A DNA stretch of 64,000 bases from positions 25,669,578-25,733,577 of the forward strand of contig NW_004955417.1 in the NCBI RefSeq assembly GCF_000276665.1. The letters run 5' to 3'. Numbering within the stretch: the stretch's first letter is position 1; each line of letters starts with the position of its first letter. Origin of the DNA: Chinchilla lanigera (taxonomy: Eukaryota; Chordata; Mammalia; Rodentia; Chinchillidae). Shown here piece after piece: positions 34,490 to 45,300 of this stretch. Made by a program: the position numbers and the translations under genes. Below the pieces are notes generated by a model. The model was not told where the DNA came from and did not search any database. It saw nothing but the letters and a program-made list of their open reading frames with translations.

Positions 34490-34604
34490 GCAGAACTTCA
34501 CCATACAAGATGGCAGGAGTTCAGCAATGGTTCTTACACTGCATATTGTTGTTTTCAGATCAGTCATTCTGGTTACCAGACTCAAGTGTGCAAGATTGGT
34601 CAAG
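34490..34604 (-). repeat. Internal repeat unit 2 of the unassigned retroposon
   Basis: Counterpart anchors: ttcaccatacaagatggcag, ttcagcaatggttcttacac, ttgttgttttcagatcagtc, accagactcaagtgtgcaag. This is the most diverged of the three. Confidence 0.65.
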
Positions 34605-34769
34605 AAGAAAGAAAATTTTAAGCACTGACTGGTCCTTTCAATAAACCACAGACATCAGCAATAGACCTATCCCAGCTATCCTTATACATATGTATAAATT
34701 TTGTTTTCCATTTTTAGAAAACCCCAAATAGCAAAAACAAATATATAAACAGCATAGAGAACAATAATA

Positions 34770-34884
34770 CAGAGTTTCAAAACATGGTGATAGGATATTA
34801 ACAATGGCTGTCATATTACCTAATGTCATCTTCAAAATGATTGCCCATACAACCAGATGTAGGCATGCAAGAGTGATCAAACAA
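34770..34884 (-). repeat. Internal repeat unit 3 of the unassigned retroposon
   Basis: Counterpart anchors: tttcaaaacatggtgatagg, attaacaatggctgtcatat, tgtcatcttcaaaatgattg, aaccagatgtaggcatgcaa. It is closest to unit 1. Confidence 0.75.
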
Positions 34885-35330
34885 TTACACATTTACAGTT
34901 CCTTTCCATCATAAAAACATTTTTGAACAGCATTGGAAGCAAAGTTTGCTCGGGGCCTCGATTCAAATGCCGCTGAGCTGTAGCTGAGTCTCCTCTGCCA
35001 TGTCCTGGGCCTCCTTTCTGACTCAGAACGCTCTGACGTTAACTGCCTGACCCTGGACTTGAAAGCTGAGTCAGACCGAGAGCCAGTGACTTCCTTCCAG
35101 TCCGGTGCACTGGAATGCGTTTGCTGATGCTTCTCTCTTGAAATCCCAAGGACATTAAAGATGGTGAGGAAGAAGCATCATGAGCAAGAGCTTGAAAGAC
35201 AGACATCAGCCAGTGTCACCCTTTGGTAATGAGCGTTAGCTCCCAGAGGGTGATGGAGACGTCTCTCACTGTCTTAGCAACAACTGTGTTTTCCTTTCAC
35301 CCCTGATTCGATTGTGTTCTTGGTTGTCAG

Positions 35331-35470
35331 TGTGTAAAGCTGCCAAGGCAGACCTGGTGTTCATGGTGGACGGGTCTTGGAGCATAGGAGACGACAACTT
35401 CAACAAGGTCATCAACTTCCTATACAGCACGGTTGGCGCCCTGGACAGGATTGGCGCAGATGGAACTCAA
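35331..35470 (+). CDS. COL14A1: COL14A1 exon: start of second VWA domain with MIDAS DxSxS
   Basis: The acceptor is ttgtcag/TG and the donor tcaa/gtaagg, phase 1 to phase 0. It reads [52 protein letters not shown] at 35369-35383 is the first part of the metal-ion-dependent adhesion site, after the hydrophobic beta strand DLVFMV. The initial Cys pairs in VWA domains of this type with one near the domain's end (TFVCEAAS). Confidence 0.98.
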
Positions 35471-36412
35471 GTAAGGCGCCCGGGTCCATCACTGACTCGT
35501 GCATTCAGAGATGGTCTCTCCAGTTGCGATTCTGACTGCTCCTCAGGGAGAGCTTGAGTGGGAGGGTGTGAATCTTCAGAAACTTTTGAGCTCAGCAAAC
35601 TAGAACAGGAAAGACAGAGCAGGTCAGGTCTTCCATAGACAAGGACAGAATATCTCCTTTAATGACAGACTATTTTCCCCGCCCGCAGGACATAAATATT
35701 TTGCCAGGTGGAGTTGATGGTCACACACGTGACTGTAGGTCAGGCACAACGTGAAACGAATTTATTCATTCAACAAATATTTATGGTTCACAGTTCTGAA
35801 AAATAAGCAAAAGGTCGTTAATTAGAAAGGGCGCCAAAGTTCCTCATGAATAATAGCAAATACTTGGAAATGAAGCCAGCAAGGCTCATACCGTGGTGGT
35901 TAAGTCCACAAATTTTGAAATAGAATATACCTGGCTTGAATTGGTATTTCTGCCACTGACAACCCTTGGGATATTGTGCAAGTTACTTATTTCCTGTGCC
36001 TTGCAATTTTTTGCTCATCTGCAAAATGGGTAGAAAAGTAAGAGTGACTTGATAAGTTGCTCCATAAGGAGATTCTTGTAAGAAATCCAAGCCTGATTCT
36101 CTGACATGTGTCCATGTAACAGGCTTTGGAAACCACTTTCCACCTGTCAGACATGGTGGTGAAAGTCCATGCTGTAGAGAGAGATTACAACAAAAGCAAA
36201 AATTAAGCCAGGTGGTGAAAAGTATTTAGAGAGAAGATACCATTTACTCTCTTCAAGTTTGTTATGTAACTTGCATGACATTTTAATCCAGAGAGCACGT
36301 GGAATGGGCTACAGAAATTAATCCTGTAGGTGACAATCACGCTGCTGGGTGTGTTCTCTGGCCCAGTGCAAGTCCACAAGTGTGTAACAGTGCACACGCC
36401 TTTTCCCTCCAG
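35471..36412 (+). other. COL14A1: Intron (0.9 kb)
   Basis: It contains an MIR-like fragment at about 35875-36070 and otherwise nothing identifiable. Confidence 0.75.
35875..36070 (+). repeat. MIR-like SINE fragment
   Basis: tggcttgaattggtatttct, ttgtgcaagttacttatttc and tcatctgcaaaatgggtaga follow the order of the MIR core and 3' side. Confidence 0.65.
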
Positions 36413-36536
36413 GTGGCCATGGTTCAGTTTACTGACGACCCCAGGACAGAATTCAAACTAGATGCTTACAAAACCAAGGAGACTCTTCTGGACGCCATTA
36501 AACGCATTTCGTACAAAGGGGGAAATACAAAAACAG
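36413..36536 (+). CDS. COL14A1: COL14A1 exon: second VWA domain, middle
   Basis: The acceptor is ccctccag/GTG and the donor acag/gtgagg, phase 0 to phase 1. It reads [49 protein letters not shown] is the second core strand. The GGNTKTG turn supplies the MIDAS threonine. Confidence 0.98.
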
Positions 36537-36717
36537 GTGAGGCCAAGAAATGCCCAGCTTTTAGCTGTCAGAAATGACTGAGATGATGATGCTTTGGAGG
36601 CATAGTCATTTTAAAATTTGTTTTCTTTTATTTAAGCACTTTGTTCCTCCTCTGTTCCCTCCAGCGGAACAAAAAAGGGAAGGTGTGTCATTGAACGGTT
36701 GCCTGTGTTTGTTTCAG

Positions 36718-36861
36718 GCAAAGCAATGACACACGTCCGAGACACCCTGTTCGCGGCAGAGGCGGGGACGAGAAGGGGCGTCCCAAAGGTCATTGTGGTG
36801 ATAACGGACGGGAGGTCGCAGGATGAAGTGAGCAGAATCTGCAGGGAGATGCAGGCGGACG
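36718..36861 (+). CDS. COL14A1: COL14A1 exon: second VWA domain, third MIDAS element
   Basis: The acceptor is gtttcag/GC and the donor gacg/gtaagg, phase 1 to phase 1. It reads G-KAMTHVRDTLFAAEAGTRRG, VPKVIVVITDGRSQDEVSRI, CREMQAD. The Asp of VITDGRS (codon 36807-36809) completes the MIDAS. SRICREM contains a Cys where I recall Ser in human (ISREM). The intron separating it from the previous exon is only 181 bp. Confidence 0.97.
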
Positions 36862-37843
36862 GTAAGGGGCACAGCTCTGTCGGTAGTAACGGTGCCATGT
36901 TGTTTACTGAATACAGATTTACAATAGGCTGCGCCAGCTTTACTCACATTTCCTAAAAAAAAAAGCTTTTTTTTTAACACTGGAAATGTGATTTTAAAAA
37001 TGCCTTCTGCCTTACAAAGCTGTAATTATACAGTTTTATCAGAGAGAATTTATAATTTCCTTGAATATGTTGTTATATGCCCTGTGTAAGGAACTGTGAT
37101 TAAGTTTAATACAATGAAAACTTCAGGAGCAAAATAAAAGCCAGGGGATAGGAAAGGGGGAGCTAGACTGTCGGGGTGGATAGGACAGGAAGGAAAAAGG
37201 ATCAGGCTGTCATACCTACAGATCTTGATAAATTTTTTAAAAAATGTAATACAATGAAAAGGACCATTATAAAGAGCCAGGGAGAGAATCTCATTTCAAA
37301 AACTTGTCAGGCTTCTAAAAACTGTAAAACAGAGATTCTCCGAGGACTGTTGTGAAGATTAAGTTACATAAAACATACCTGGAAAATAGCAGTTTCATCT
37401 TGATTTGCCAAGCTTTGAATGATGACCAGGTTGCTGGGTTTATCTTACTTTCTACTTCTGAAATGCAAAAAAGAAAAACAAACTGAAATAAATTCTTCGA
37501 CTGACTGTACCTTATCCCATAAATGTTAAAATAACTATTAAAAACACGCAACCGTAAAGATGTTACTCAGACGGGAACTGTTTTGTCTCCGGAGCTAACT
37601 GGAGCATTGGGCTCGTGGAGTTTCTTTAAAATGGAAAATTTCTTTAGGCGATGATAGAATAATGATCACGAAATGAAATACAAAAGTGTACGACTCTGAT
37701 GAACTGTAAAGAATTAGCCACCCCTACTTGGCTACTCTAAATAAACATGTTTTAAACATTTGCACATTCAAAAGCTTGTATTTCTGTGGTTTGTATTTTG
37801 TGCAGTTTAACAGAATCAACAATCCATTTCCTTCCTGCCACAG
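36862..37843 (+). other. COL14A1: Intron (1.0 kb)
   Basis: AT-rich sequence with no recognisable repeat or exon. Confidence 0.75.
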
Positions 37844-38008
37844 GCTACAACATTTTTGCCGTGGGCGTGGCTGACGCAGATTACTCCGAGTTGCTCAGCA
37901 TTGGCAGCAAGCCCAGTGCCCGCCATGTTTTCTTTGTGGATGACTTTGATGCCTTTAAGAAAATTGAAGATGAATTAATCACTTTTGTCTGTGAAGCTGC
38001 GTCAGCAA
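37844..38008 (+). CDS. COL14A1: COL14A1 exon: end of second VWA domain
   Basis: The acceptor is gccacag/GC and the donor gcaa/gttagt, phase 1 to phase 1. It reads [65 protein letters not shown] is the classical VWA strand preceding the last helices. The closing Cys (FVCE) is the disulfide partner for the domain's first Cys. The donor gttagt is non-optimal but is supported by the frame. Confidence 0.98.
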
Positions 38009-38602
38009 GTTAGTTCTCTGGAATGAGTACTCTCTCTTGCTGTTTAAAATCTGAAATGTAGAATAGTGATTAAGTAATGAGCCCCATTTTGAACTAAGAG
38101 TCTTAACTTCCTGAGCTGTTTCGTTATGCAGACAGACATTCAATTTCACGGTTTTGAGTAGATGGAGTAACCCTGCCCTCCTCTCTGTGGAGGATTTTGG
38201 GTTGATAAAGACCTTCCATAACACATGAGAGTCCGGCTTTAAAAGCCACTGAGTTTAAATAAATGTGGGAAATAGCCTTCAGGAATGTATTGAATGCACT
38301 CATCAGGGAAATCTATTAGGAGTGAGACATTTCCCAACATACGCTCTCAAGTAGCATCCATTATTGCAGTGAGCCTAGGAGAGGAGAAGGAAGCGGTGGG
38401 CTTTTGGTTTTGAAAAGGGTCAGCAGAGTATGTCAGTCTGCACCAAATGAGAGAAAACCACAGCACCAAATGAGAGAAAACCACAGCCACTCCATGACTG
38501 ACTTCCGGCAAGATGGCGTTAGTTCCTGTGCTCATAATAGGGAAAGAGGATGTCTGGAAAATAACCAAATCAGGATTTTATGCTGTTTGTTTTGCTTTGC
38601 AG
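38009..38602 (+). other. COL14A1: Intron (0.6 kb)
   Basis: A short tandem direct repeat occurs at about 38436-38482 (caccaaatgagagaaaacca twice, 23 bp apart). No other feature is seen. Confidence 0.8.
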
Positions 38603-38641
38603 CCTGTCCAATGGTGCACAAGGATGGCATTGATATTGCAG
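38603..38641 (+). CDS. COL14A1: COL14A1 small exon (39 nt) joining VWA2 to TSPN domain
   Basis: The acceptor is tttgcag/CC and the donor gcag/gtatgc, phase 1 to phase 1. It reads T-CPMVHKDGIDIA, then G across the next junction. Human collagen XIV has CPVVHKDGIDLAG here, as I recall. It is the smallest exon in the window. A 190-bp intron follows. Confidence 0.96.
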
Positions 38642-38831
38642 GTATGCATCATGACAGTTTTTTCCAGTGCAAATGTATTAAATAATTCCCATACGGGGTC
38701 CAGGCTTCTGCTTTTGGATTTTTTTAATCCTTTATTTAAACAGTTTGAAATTTAATGTGTCTGCTTATTTCTTCTGTCCCTTTCTCTCTCCCCGCCCCCT
38801 CTCCCATTCACTCTCCATTTCTCTCCTTCAG

Positions 38832-38970
38832 GATTTAAGATGATGGAAATGTTTGGTTTGGTTGAAAAGGATTTTTCATCAGTGGAAGGGGTTTCTATGG
38901 AGCCTGGTACCTTCAACGTGTATCCATGTTACCAACTGCACAAAGATGCCCTGGTCTCCCAGCCAACCAA
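38832..38970 (+). CDS. COL14A1: COL14A1 exon: TSPN/laminin-G-like domain, start
   Basis: The acceptor is tccttcag/GA and the donor ccaa/gtatgt, phase 1 to phase 2. It reads [46 protein letters not shown] then Lys across the junction. This is the N-terminal beta sandwich of the FACIT TSPN module. The Cys in VYPCYQL is conserved in the family. Confidence 0.97.
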
Positions 38971-39194
38971 GTATGTTCCAATTGCTAGATGCTAAGGCCA
39001 GTCCTGTGCTTATTAGGTCTCGATATTAAAATAATTTCAGCTTGAGTGGTGCTGTAACTCTACCTGGTAGTACTTTCCATGGTGTTTAGAGCAGATGATG
39101 ATTATATTTCTTTGTTTTAAAAAAATCAGATGCATATATAATGCTGATTGAATTTTAGCATCTCTTCATCTGAGAAAGTAAATAAAAATAGTTA

Positions 39195-39300
39195 GTACTT
39201 GCATCACACTACAATATGCCAGACATTATTCTAAGTGCTAATGTGGGCTAACTCACACTTCAAACACCTCTATGAAGTAGATGACATTATTATTTTGTGT
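39195..39300 (+). repeat. MIR-like SINE fragment
   Basis: tatgccagacattattctaa, gtgctaatgtgggctaactc and ctctatgaagtagatgacat match the 5' half of MIR in order. Confidence 0.65.
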
Positions 39301-39314
39301 ATTTTCGTTATGTC

Positions 39315-39468
39315 TTGTTTTTTGGGTTTTTGAGACAGGGCCTTGATATGTGGTTCAGGTTGGCCTTGAACTCACTCTGTAGTCCAGGCTGACCTTGAAC
39401 TTGTGGCAACCTTCCTGCCTCTGCCTCCTGAGTGCTGGGATGACAGGTGTGCGCCACCATACCTGGCT
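39315..39468 (-). repeat. B1 SINE, antisense
   Basis: T-rich tail, gagacagggccttgatatgt, a near-duplicated 'ggttggccttgaactcac / gctgaccttgaacttgtg' segment and ctgggatgacaggtgtgcgc ending ccatacctggc. Confidence 0.92.
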
Positions 39469-41256
39469 TATTATTTCAGCTTTACAAATGATGCTACAGA
39501 TCCGTGAGTCGGACCACACAGATTGTTCAGTGGTGATGCTGCAATGTGCAGCTGGCAGGCAGGCGGGAGCTCCGGCCCTGAGCTGGTTCAAGATGGTGCC
39601 GTCATTCAGGTGGTTTTTATCCTGGAGAAGTCACAGCATGTCTGGGGAGCGGTGCCAGGCCTGGGTAGAAACCATGAATGTGCCCTCTGGGTAGTCCACA
39701 GGGTGCCGGCGACGCCAGGGCCATTTCAGCCACACCAGATCACAGCAGATCGCAGGGTTCTGCACTCAGAGTGCCTAGCTGCAGAGGTGTCGGGCTCAGC
39801 CTCATCCGGTACAATGCCTTCCAAATCCACATTTGCTTTTCTGGAAATACTGTCAGCGTGTCCCGTGAAACATGTTTGCAGTGTTTGAATTTTGACATCC
39901 TGTCCACGTGGACATGGAAAAGTAAGGGAGGTCACATTAGAGTCTTCAGTGTATGTGTCCAATTTACGATTGCTTTCTTCTTTTCCTGAAATCATCTTTA
40001 TTAAATCCTACCCTACTGTCCAAATTCTTTTGCTGTCCTTTATTACAGAGAATCACGTGTGAAGTCAGTAGACCTTTTCTACTAATTTAAAATATTTGTT
40101 GTTCCAGAAAAACAGTTTATTTTCAAAAATATGTTAGACATATTAATCTTCTCAAATGTAAGCTTCTTAATGACCACTCCTGATTGCTTTCATTAAAACT
40201 GTTGCATAATCCACCACCAAAAGTCCCACTTTTTATGAAGAGGTTTTGTTTGTTTTTTAGTGGAATTTTATGACCTTCTAAGATATAATTCAGCCTACTA
40301 GAATCCAAGTGTTACAAGGATATATGTCTTTGTCAGTTTTATTAACTGATGGGTCTTACGTGCCTGTTACTATAGCTGGTGTTTCATAGACATCAAATAT
40401 TCACTGAGTAACAAATGAATTAAATAATACATAAATGGATTAATGAAATATTTGTCTCTATCTGTGCATGGCAACCTTCCATTCTCAAATTCATATTAAA
40501 TTTCCATATATTCACAAATTCGTTTATTCAATTAACAACTATTATGGTGTTCTTACTATATGTGAAAGGCTATTTTTATTTGCATTGCTTTGCTGGCGGG
40601 GAGGTTAAAAGCAAAGAAGCACCAAAAAGATAGATAAGATTTGGGAAAGTTCTGGAAGGTTCTGGAAGGTTCCCCCCCACACCCAGGAAGCAGATTCTCA
40701 GGAGGATGCTGGTGGTCACCAAGCAGATGATGGTCTGCTCTCGTGGGAGGCAGAGTAGCAAGCGACACAGGGTAGAAGAGGAATTGTGTGGTGAAAAGTT
40801 CCAGTGAAGCCCCGAGTGACCCCTCAGAAGAGTGCTGGACACAGGAAGATCCCTCAGAGCTGTCTCCTCTTGGGACCAGAGGTTCCGGTCCTCGTACTCC
40901 CCGCAAGACAAGACATGAGAAGAGAAGCCTTGAAAGGAAATGTGGCCCTGGGTGAGGCGTTCTCCCCAGCTGAGGCAGCTCCAGGGGAGAGGTGGTGTCT
41001 GAAAGCTACCCACACACCACACTCCAGAATGGGAGAACAGAGTCTTCGTTCTTGAAGGTGGAGCTAGATGTGCTCTGAAGTCCTTTCCACAGACAGAGGC
41101 ACAGCTACTACAGCAGGTGGTAGAAAGTAGCAAAATCCAAGACTCTTAAAATTCTCGATGAGAAGTGACTGGTTAGTACATAAGTTATGGACTAGCCAAC
41201 AAGAGAAGACTGTGGCATCATTAAATACCATGCTTTGAAAAATACTTAAGAATAAT

Positions 41257-41340
41257 AGGGCTAGTGATAGAATATTTACCTAGATTGTGTGAGACCCTAG
41301 GTACTAAAATACCCAGGTGCTAAAGATCCATAGTACTAAA
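41257..41340 (+). repeat. Decayed ID-type SINE
   Basis: gggctagtgatagaatattt, acctagattgtgtgagaccc and taggtactaaaatac follow the ID order with many substitutions. Confidence 0.5.
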
Positions 41341-41606
41341 AAAATTAAAGAAGGTGGGAAAAGTGTCTTAAAGGATGCTAAGAAAAGAATGGGACAGAGT
41401 GACATAAATTGGGCAGACATGCATTCTTTAAAAACTGGAAGGAAATTTCTGTACCACATCAAAACAGGGATCTGGTTGGGATTAACTGGCATTCTTCTTT
41501 TTTATTGTTCAAAAGTTTGTGTTAGGAAAGTATATTTACTTTATAATCAGTGGGAAAACTGTCAAAGGAAAGATATAATAAAACAGTACTTTCTCTCTGC
41601 CCTCAG

Positions 41607-41749
41607 GTATTTGCATCCGGAAGGATTGCCTTCTGACTACACAATCACTTTCCTTTTCCGGATCCTTCCTGACACGCCACAGGAACACTTTGCTCTTTGG
41701 GAAATTTTAAATAAAAATTCTGACCCGTTGGTCGGGATCATTTTAGATA
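41607..41749 (+). CDS. COL14A1: COL14A1 exon: TSPN domain
   Basis: The acceptor is ccctcag/G and the donor gata/gtaagt, phase 2 to phase 1. The completed Lys is followed by [47 protein letters not shown]. The [11 protein letters not shown] and FALWEI strands are the hallmark of TSPN modules in FACIT collagens. Confidence 0.98.
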
Positions 41750-43105
41750 GTAAGTGTGTCTCCATGTATAACTTTTGAGTGTGTATGTTCGAATAACGTG
41801 TGTGGTGTGCCACCTTGCCCAGTCCATGTAGATTACAGAATAACTTACTCTCGTGATGTAAAAGCACTAAGCAATGAATGATGATTGATTGGTGGTGGGT
41901 TCCTGCATGTGTCTGCTCATTCTTTGCTCAAATATTCCTCAGGTTCCCGCTTTGCGCCAGTGCCAGGCTGTGGGATACGGTAGAGAGCACGACTGAGAGT
42001 GCAGTCTGCAGGAGGACTGGGCACCTGTTGGGGGCAGGGGACCGGAACTCATGGTTGGGACGTGGGTGTGATGAATGTGAGATGCCTATTGGTTATGCTG
42101 GAGAAGTGAGAGTGGTGGCATGGTATTGGGAAAGAATTCGTGGCTAGAAACGTGAGTCTGGAAGTTGTGTGCGGATGAGATGTGAGCGATGATACTGGCC
42201 TAGGTCCTCAAGAAGATGCACCTAGAGAGAGGAGGGAGTCCAGGCAGAGGCCGACAAAGCCCCGTGTTCAGACGGGAAAGTTGAAGGGAGCAGTGAGGGC
42301 CGCTTCTGTGTGCCGTGCTCTGGGTTGTTGCGATAACCATGATTTTGAGAGGATCACTGTGGTTTGGGAAACTAGAGTTTTAGTGTCACTGAGTTTACTC
42401 AAGGTTAGATGAAGCCAGGGATCAAAATTTAGGAGGTGCTGCTGGACGCCAGTTCAAATGTGGGTAAGGAGAGCATTGTAAACATATTCACAACCATGAC
42501 TTGTAAAAGGAATTTGGCAACTAAATAGAATGTGATAACACTGTTTGGCATTGCTGTTGAAACTCAGGGAAAGCTTAGACGAGAAGAGCACTGAAGTCTT
42601 AGACTAGAAGATCACTAAATCCTTATATGTCCTGGACTGCAGAAAATCTCTTCAAATCATTAAGATTAGCACGTCTGTTTTGAAAGCAGAGTGAAGAATT
42701 CAACTGTAACGTAGGCATCAGTGAAGAAAACATTACTATTTTTAATAATATGAAAGGGTCAGGATTAGGAAAGCTTTTGTTTGTTCCTAGTGAATGATTT
42801 ATCCGGGCAGCGTAAGTCGCATGTCCTGGGGAAGTCCGTCCCTGCAGGGGGACACTGTCTCACAGATGTCCCTGTCACAAGGAGAAGTGTGTGTGTCTTC
42901 CCTGCACACCCCCCCCCATGGCGAAGCTGGTTAATTTGGCCAACAAAAGCCTGCGGCAACCTGAAAACCATTATTTCTTTACCTATCACTTTGTTTTAAA
43001 CACAGTTTCAAGACAACAGATGCATTATTTTCAGTCTTCAGTTGAATTTTAGCAAAAATTATTCACCTATCTTAATTGTCTCTAAATTTTCTTTTCTTTG
43101 AATAG
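41750..43105 (+). other. COL14A1: Intron (1.4 kb)
   Basis: No recognisable repeat family or exon. There is a short C-run near 42909-42916. Confidence 0.75.
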
Positions 43106-43215
43106 ATGGTGGGAAAACTCTAACTTATTTCAACTACGACCATGCTGGGGATTTTCAAACTGTCACTTTTGAAGGCCCCGAAATTAGGAAGATTTTCTAC
43201 GGGAGCTTTCACAAG
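43106..43215 (+). CDS. COL14A1: COL14A1 exon: TSPN domain
   Basis: The acceptor is gaatag/AT and the donor caag/gtcagt, phase 1 to phase 0. It reads [37 protein letters not shown]. It continues the TSPN beta sandwich. I recall DQSGDF in human where this reads DHAGDF. Confidence 0.98.
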
Positions 43216-43489
43216 GTCAGTAAGGCGGTGGATACGCGTGTATACTCTTTCTTCTCTTTCTGTTGGGGAAAGCAGCAAAGAGGTATTTTTGAAAATCCAC
43301 AGAGCTTTGGAGCTCAAGTTTCACCTGGAGTGAGGATTGTGACCTTCAGAGCTTGGTGATCCAGGGTCTGCACTATGATGCAGAAAGGATTGCTGGTCTC
43401 CCTGGCCACCAGTGCATGTGACTGCACTGACTGATTGCACTGGATTATTCACATATGTACAAGGCCAACTATCGTAGGAAGTCACCCTG

Positions 43490-43620
43490 GAGCTAGGCAT
43501 GGTGGTGCACCCTTGTAATCCCAGTACTTGGGAGGCTGAGGCAGGAGGATCACTGTGAGTTTGAGGCCAGTCTGAACTACATAGGGAGATCCTGTCCCAA
43601 AAAACAAAACAGAACAAAAG
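43490..43620 (+). repeat. B1 SINE, sense
   Basis: gagctaggcatggtggtgca, tcccagtacttgggaggctg, ctgaactacatagggagatc and a CAAAA-rich tail. Imperfect flanks gtcaccct (43481) and gttaccct (43622). Confidence 0.93.
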
Positions 43621-45050
43621 AGTTACCCTAAAAAGATTGTTTACACTCGCACTTTACCTGCTATTATTTTAAAAACTTGGCACTTGTTATAGAATTCTGC
43701 TCCTTAACATTCGGATCTCAGAAAGCATTCTGGTGACCAGCGCACTGGATGTGGTTCCCTCCCCCATCTATGGTTGCCTTTGTACTTGGTAACTGGGCCT
43801 GGTGGACTCTGGGTCCTTTAGTGGGGCAGCATCCACACTGCAGGAGGAGCAGAGAATTTATTCTAATGCTGAACAAAGCTGCATCTCCTACCCAGGCGCT
43901 GTCTTCTCTGCTAGAGGGAGCAGATCCCACACTGCAGTGTTCATCTCAGCTTTTGTCTCACGACTGAGCATGTGGTCAGCCTAATCATACAGCTTTGCTA
44001 CCTCTGCTGGTTTTGAATGCCATAATTGCCCACCACATAATTACAGAAGAAATAGTGCATTGTGAAACTCATTTTTTCCTGGGATTGTACAACCAAAAGT
44101 AAAGGAATCTGCAGAGCACGTGAGAAATAGGTGAAGATTTAGTCGTTTATGGTTCAAAATGATCCTGTTAGTAGCTCTTTGGACTTAATATTATTTACTC
44201 ACCAAGTTCCTTATGATTTTTCTTGATCATGTTGACTTTATTGCAAAACAATCAGGAAAAATCGCAGCGGAGATGAGCGTTTGCAATTTTGTGAGTGTTA
44301 AAGGAAACATTGTCATCTCAGCCTGTGGTTTAGGCGTGAGTCTGAAATTTTCATTCCAGAGACTCCTTCATGTGTTGTAGGCGAATGTTAACCTTTCTTT
44401 CCCTTCCCAGAACCCAGAGGCTCAGAAGTAAGATTTGTTAAATTCGTTGTAAACTTATAAACCTTCAAGCTTTTAAAAGTCATAGAAAGGAAGACTTTCT
44501 TCCATTTTAAGTGTCCATAAACCAAACAGACAACCAATCAAAAAGAAAAAAAGAGAAAGAAAACGAAAAGAAAGGGCTCATCATGTCATCATGTAACTGA
44601 CTGCTTAATAATAAATTTACCAATGGAAAATCTTAACACAAATCCAACTTATAGAGGTCAACTTTGATTTGGTGATAGACTTACATTATAAGTGAATAAA
44701 TACTTCACTTTCTTAATTTCTCATTGGTTTTTAATTGGCTCTATTTTTTATACTTTGAATGTTAAGTGTGGTCCCAAAGTGTCTTTCAAAAAGTTAATAA
44801 TTATGTAAGTTCACCCTTAAGTGTAGCAAAAGAATCAAAATATTTTGAACATGCTGCAGTGCCTCCTTTTATAAAACAAAAGTCTTGTTACGGGGGTCTG
44901 TTTTTAACGTGTGAATAATCTCCCTGAAACCAGCAGTCTATAGAGTGAGCATAGTATGTGCCAGGTTTCCTAGCCCCTGCAGGAAAACTTGTGTCATATA
45001 TAATAGAGAGTATTTCCAGGCTCAAAAATATAGACCTCATTCTACCCTTC

Positions 45051-45208
45051 TAAATACCATGTTCTGGGCTGGAGATTTAGCTCAGCAGCAAAAGCGCTTG
45101 CCTGGCAAGCGCAAGGTCGTGAGTTCGGTTCCTGGTACCAGAGAAAAACAAAAACAAAAACCAAAAAACAAAAATAAATTAAAAAAAAATAAATAAATAC
45201 CATGTTCT
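45051..45208 (+). mobile_element. ID-type SINE, sense, with perfect 15-bp target-site duplication
   Basis: taaataccatgttct lies at 45051-45065 and 45194-45208. The element contains gggctggagatttagctcag, the palindrome gcgcttgcctggcaagcgc and gagttcggttcctggtacc, then an A-rich tail. It is the best sense copy of the window's ID family. Confidence 0.96.
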
Positions 45209-45300
45209 TCCCATCTGAATACCATGATAAAGATGTTAATCAGAAGCAAGGGCGATGGTGGAATTTCCTCCAACAGTCTTTCCCTACTTGAGTAATGGAT

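Larger units (their letters stand above)
34213..34924 (-). mobile_element. Unassigned retroposon (about 680 bp) with perfect 15-bp target-site duplication
   Basis: cataaaaacattttt occurs at 34213-34227 and 34910-34924 and brackets a foreign-looking block. On the minus strand the block ends at its left side with an AATAAA signal (tttatt at 34238-34243 on +) and an A-rich tail, so it is a reverse-transcribed polyadenylated RNA. Inside are three diverged copies of a unit of about 115 bp (34317-34431, 34490-34604, 34770-34884) plus an A-run island at 34451-34476. No long ORF spans it (largest 84 codons on the minus strand). I do not recognise the source RNA. Confidence 0.8.
31423..35330 (+). other. 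COL14A1: Intron (3.9 kb)
   Basis: It holds an ID fragment near 31598-31628, a B1-ID composite (32069-32268), a CpG-rich block (about 32450-32945) and the unassigned 680-bp retroposon (34228-34909). The AT-rich stretch 33400-33960 shows nothing identifiable. Confidence 0.85.
38971..41606 (+). other. COL14A1: Intron (2.6 kb)
   Basis: An MIR-like fragment (about 39195-39300), an antisense B1 (39315-39468) and a decayed sense ID (about 41257-41340) are present. A 185-codon minus-strand open frame at 40576-41133 is the longest in the window but resembles no protein I know. The 290 bp before the next exon are open in its frame, probably by chance. Confidence 0.8.

Noticed and set aside
41317..41606. 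Alternative first exon or exon extension before the exon at 41607
   Set aside because: The frame is open in line with the exon, but it crosses a decayed SINE, the acceptor at 41606 is good, and the peptide is unlike collagen XIV.
45066..45140. tRNA-Ala-like gene with A and B boxes
   Set aside because: It is an ID SINE with an A-rich tail and a 15-bp target duplication, and the same sequence recurs many times in the window. The cloverleaf is not intact.
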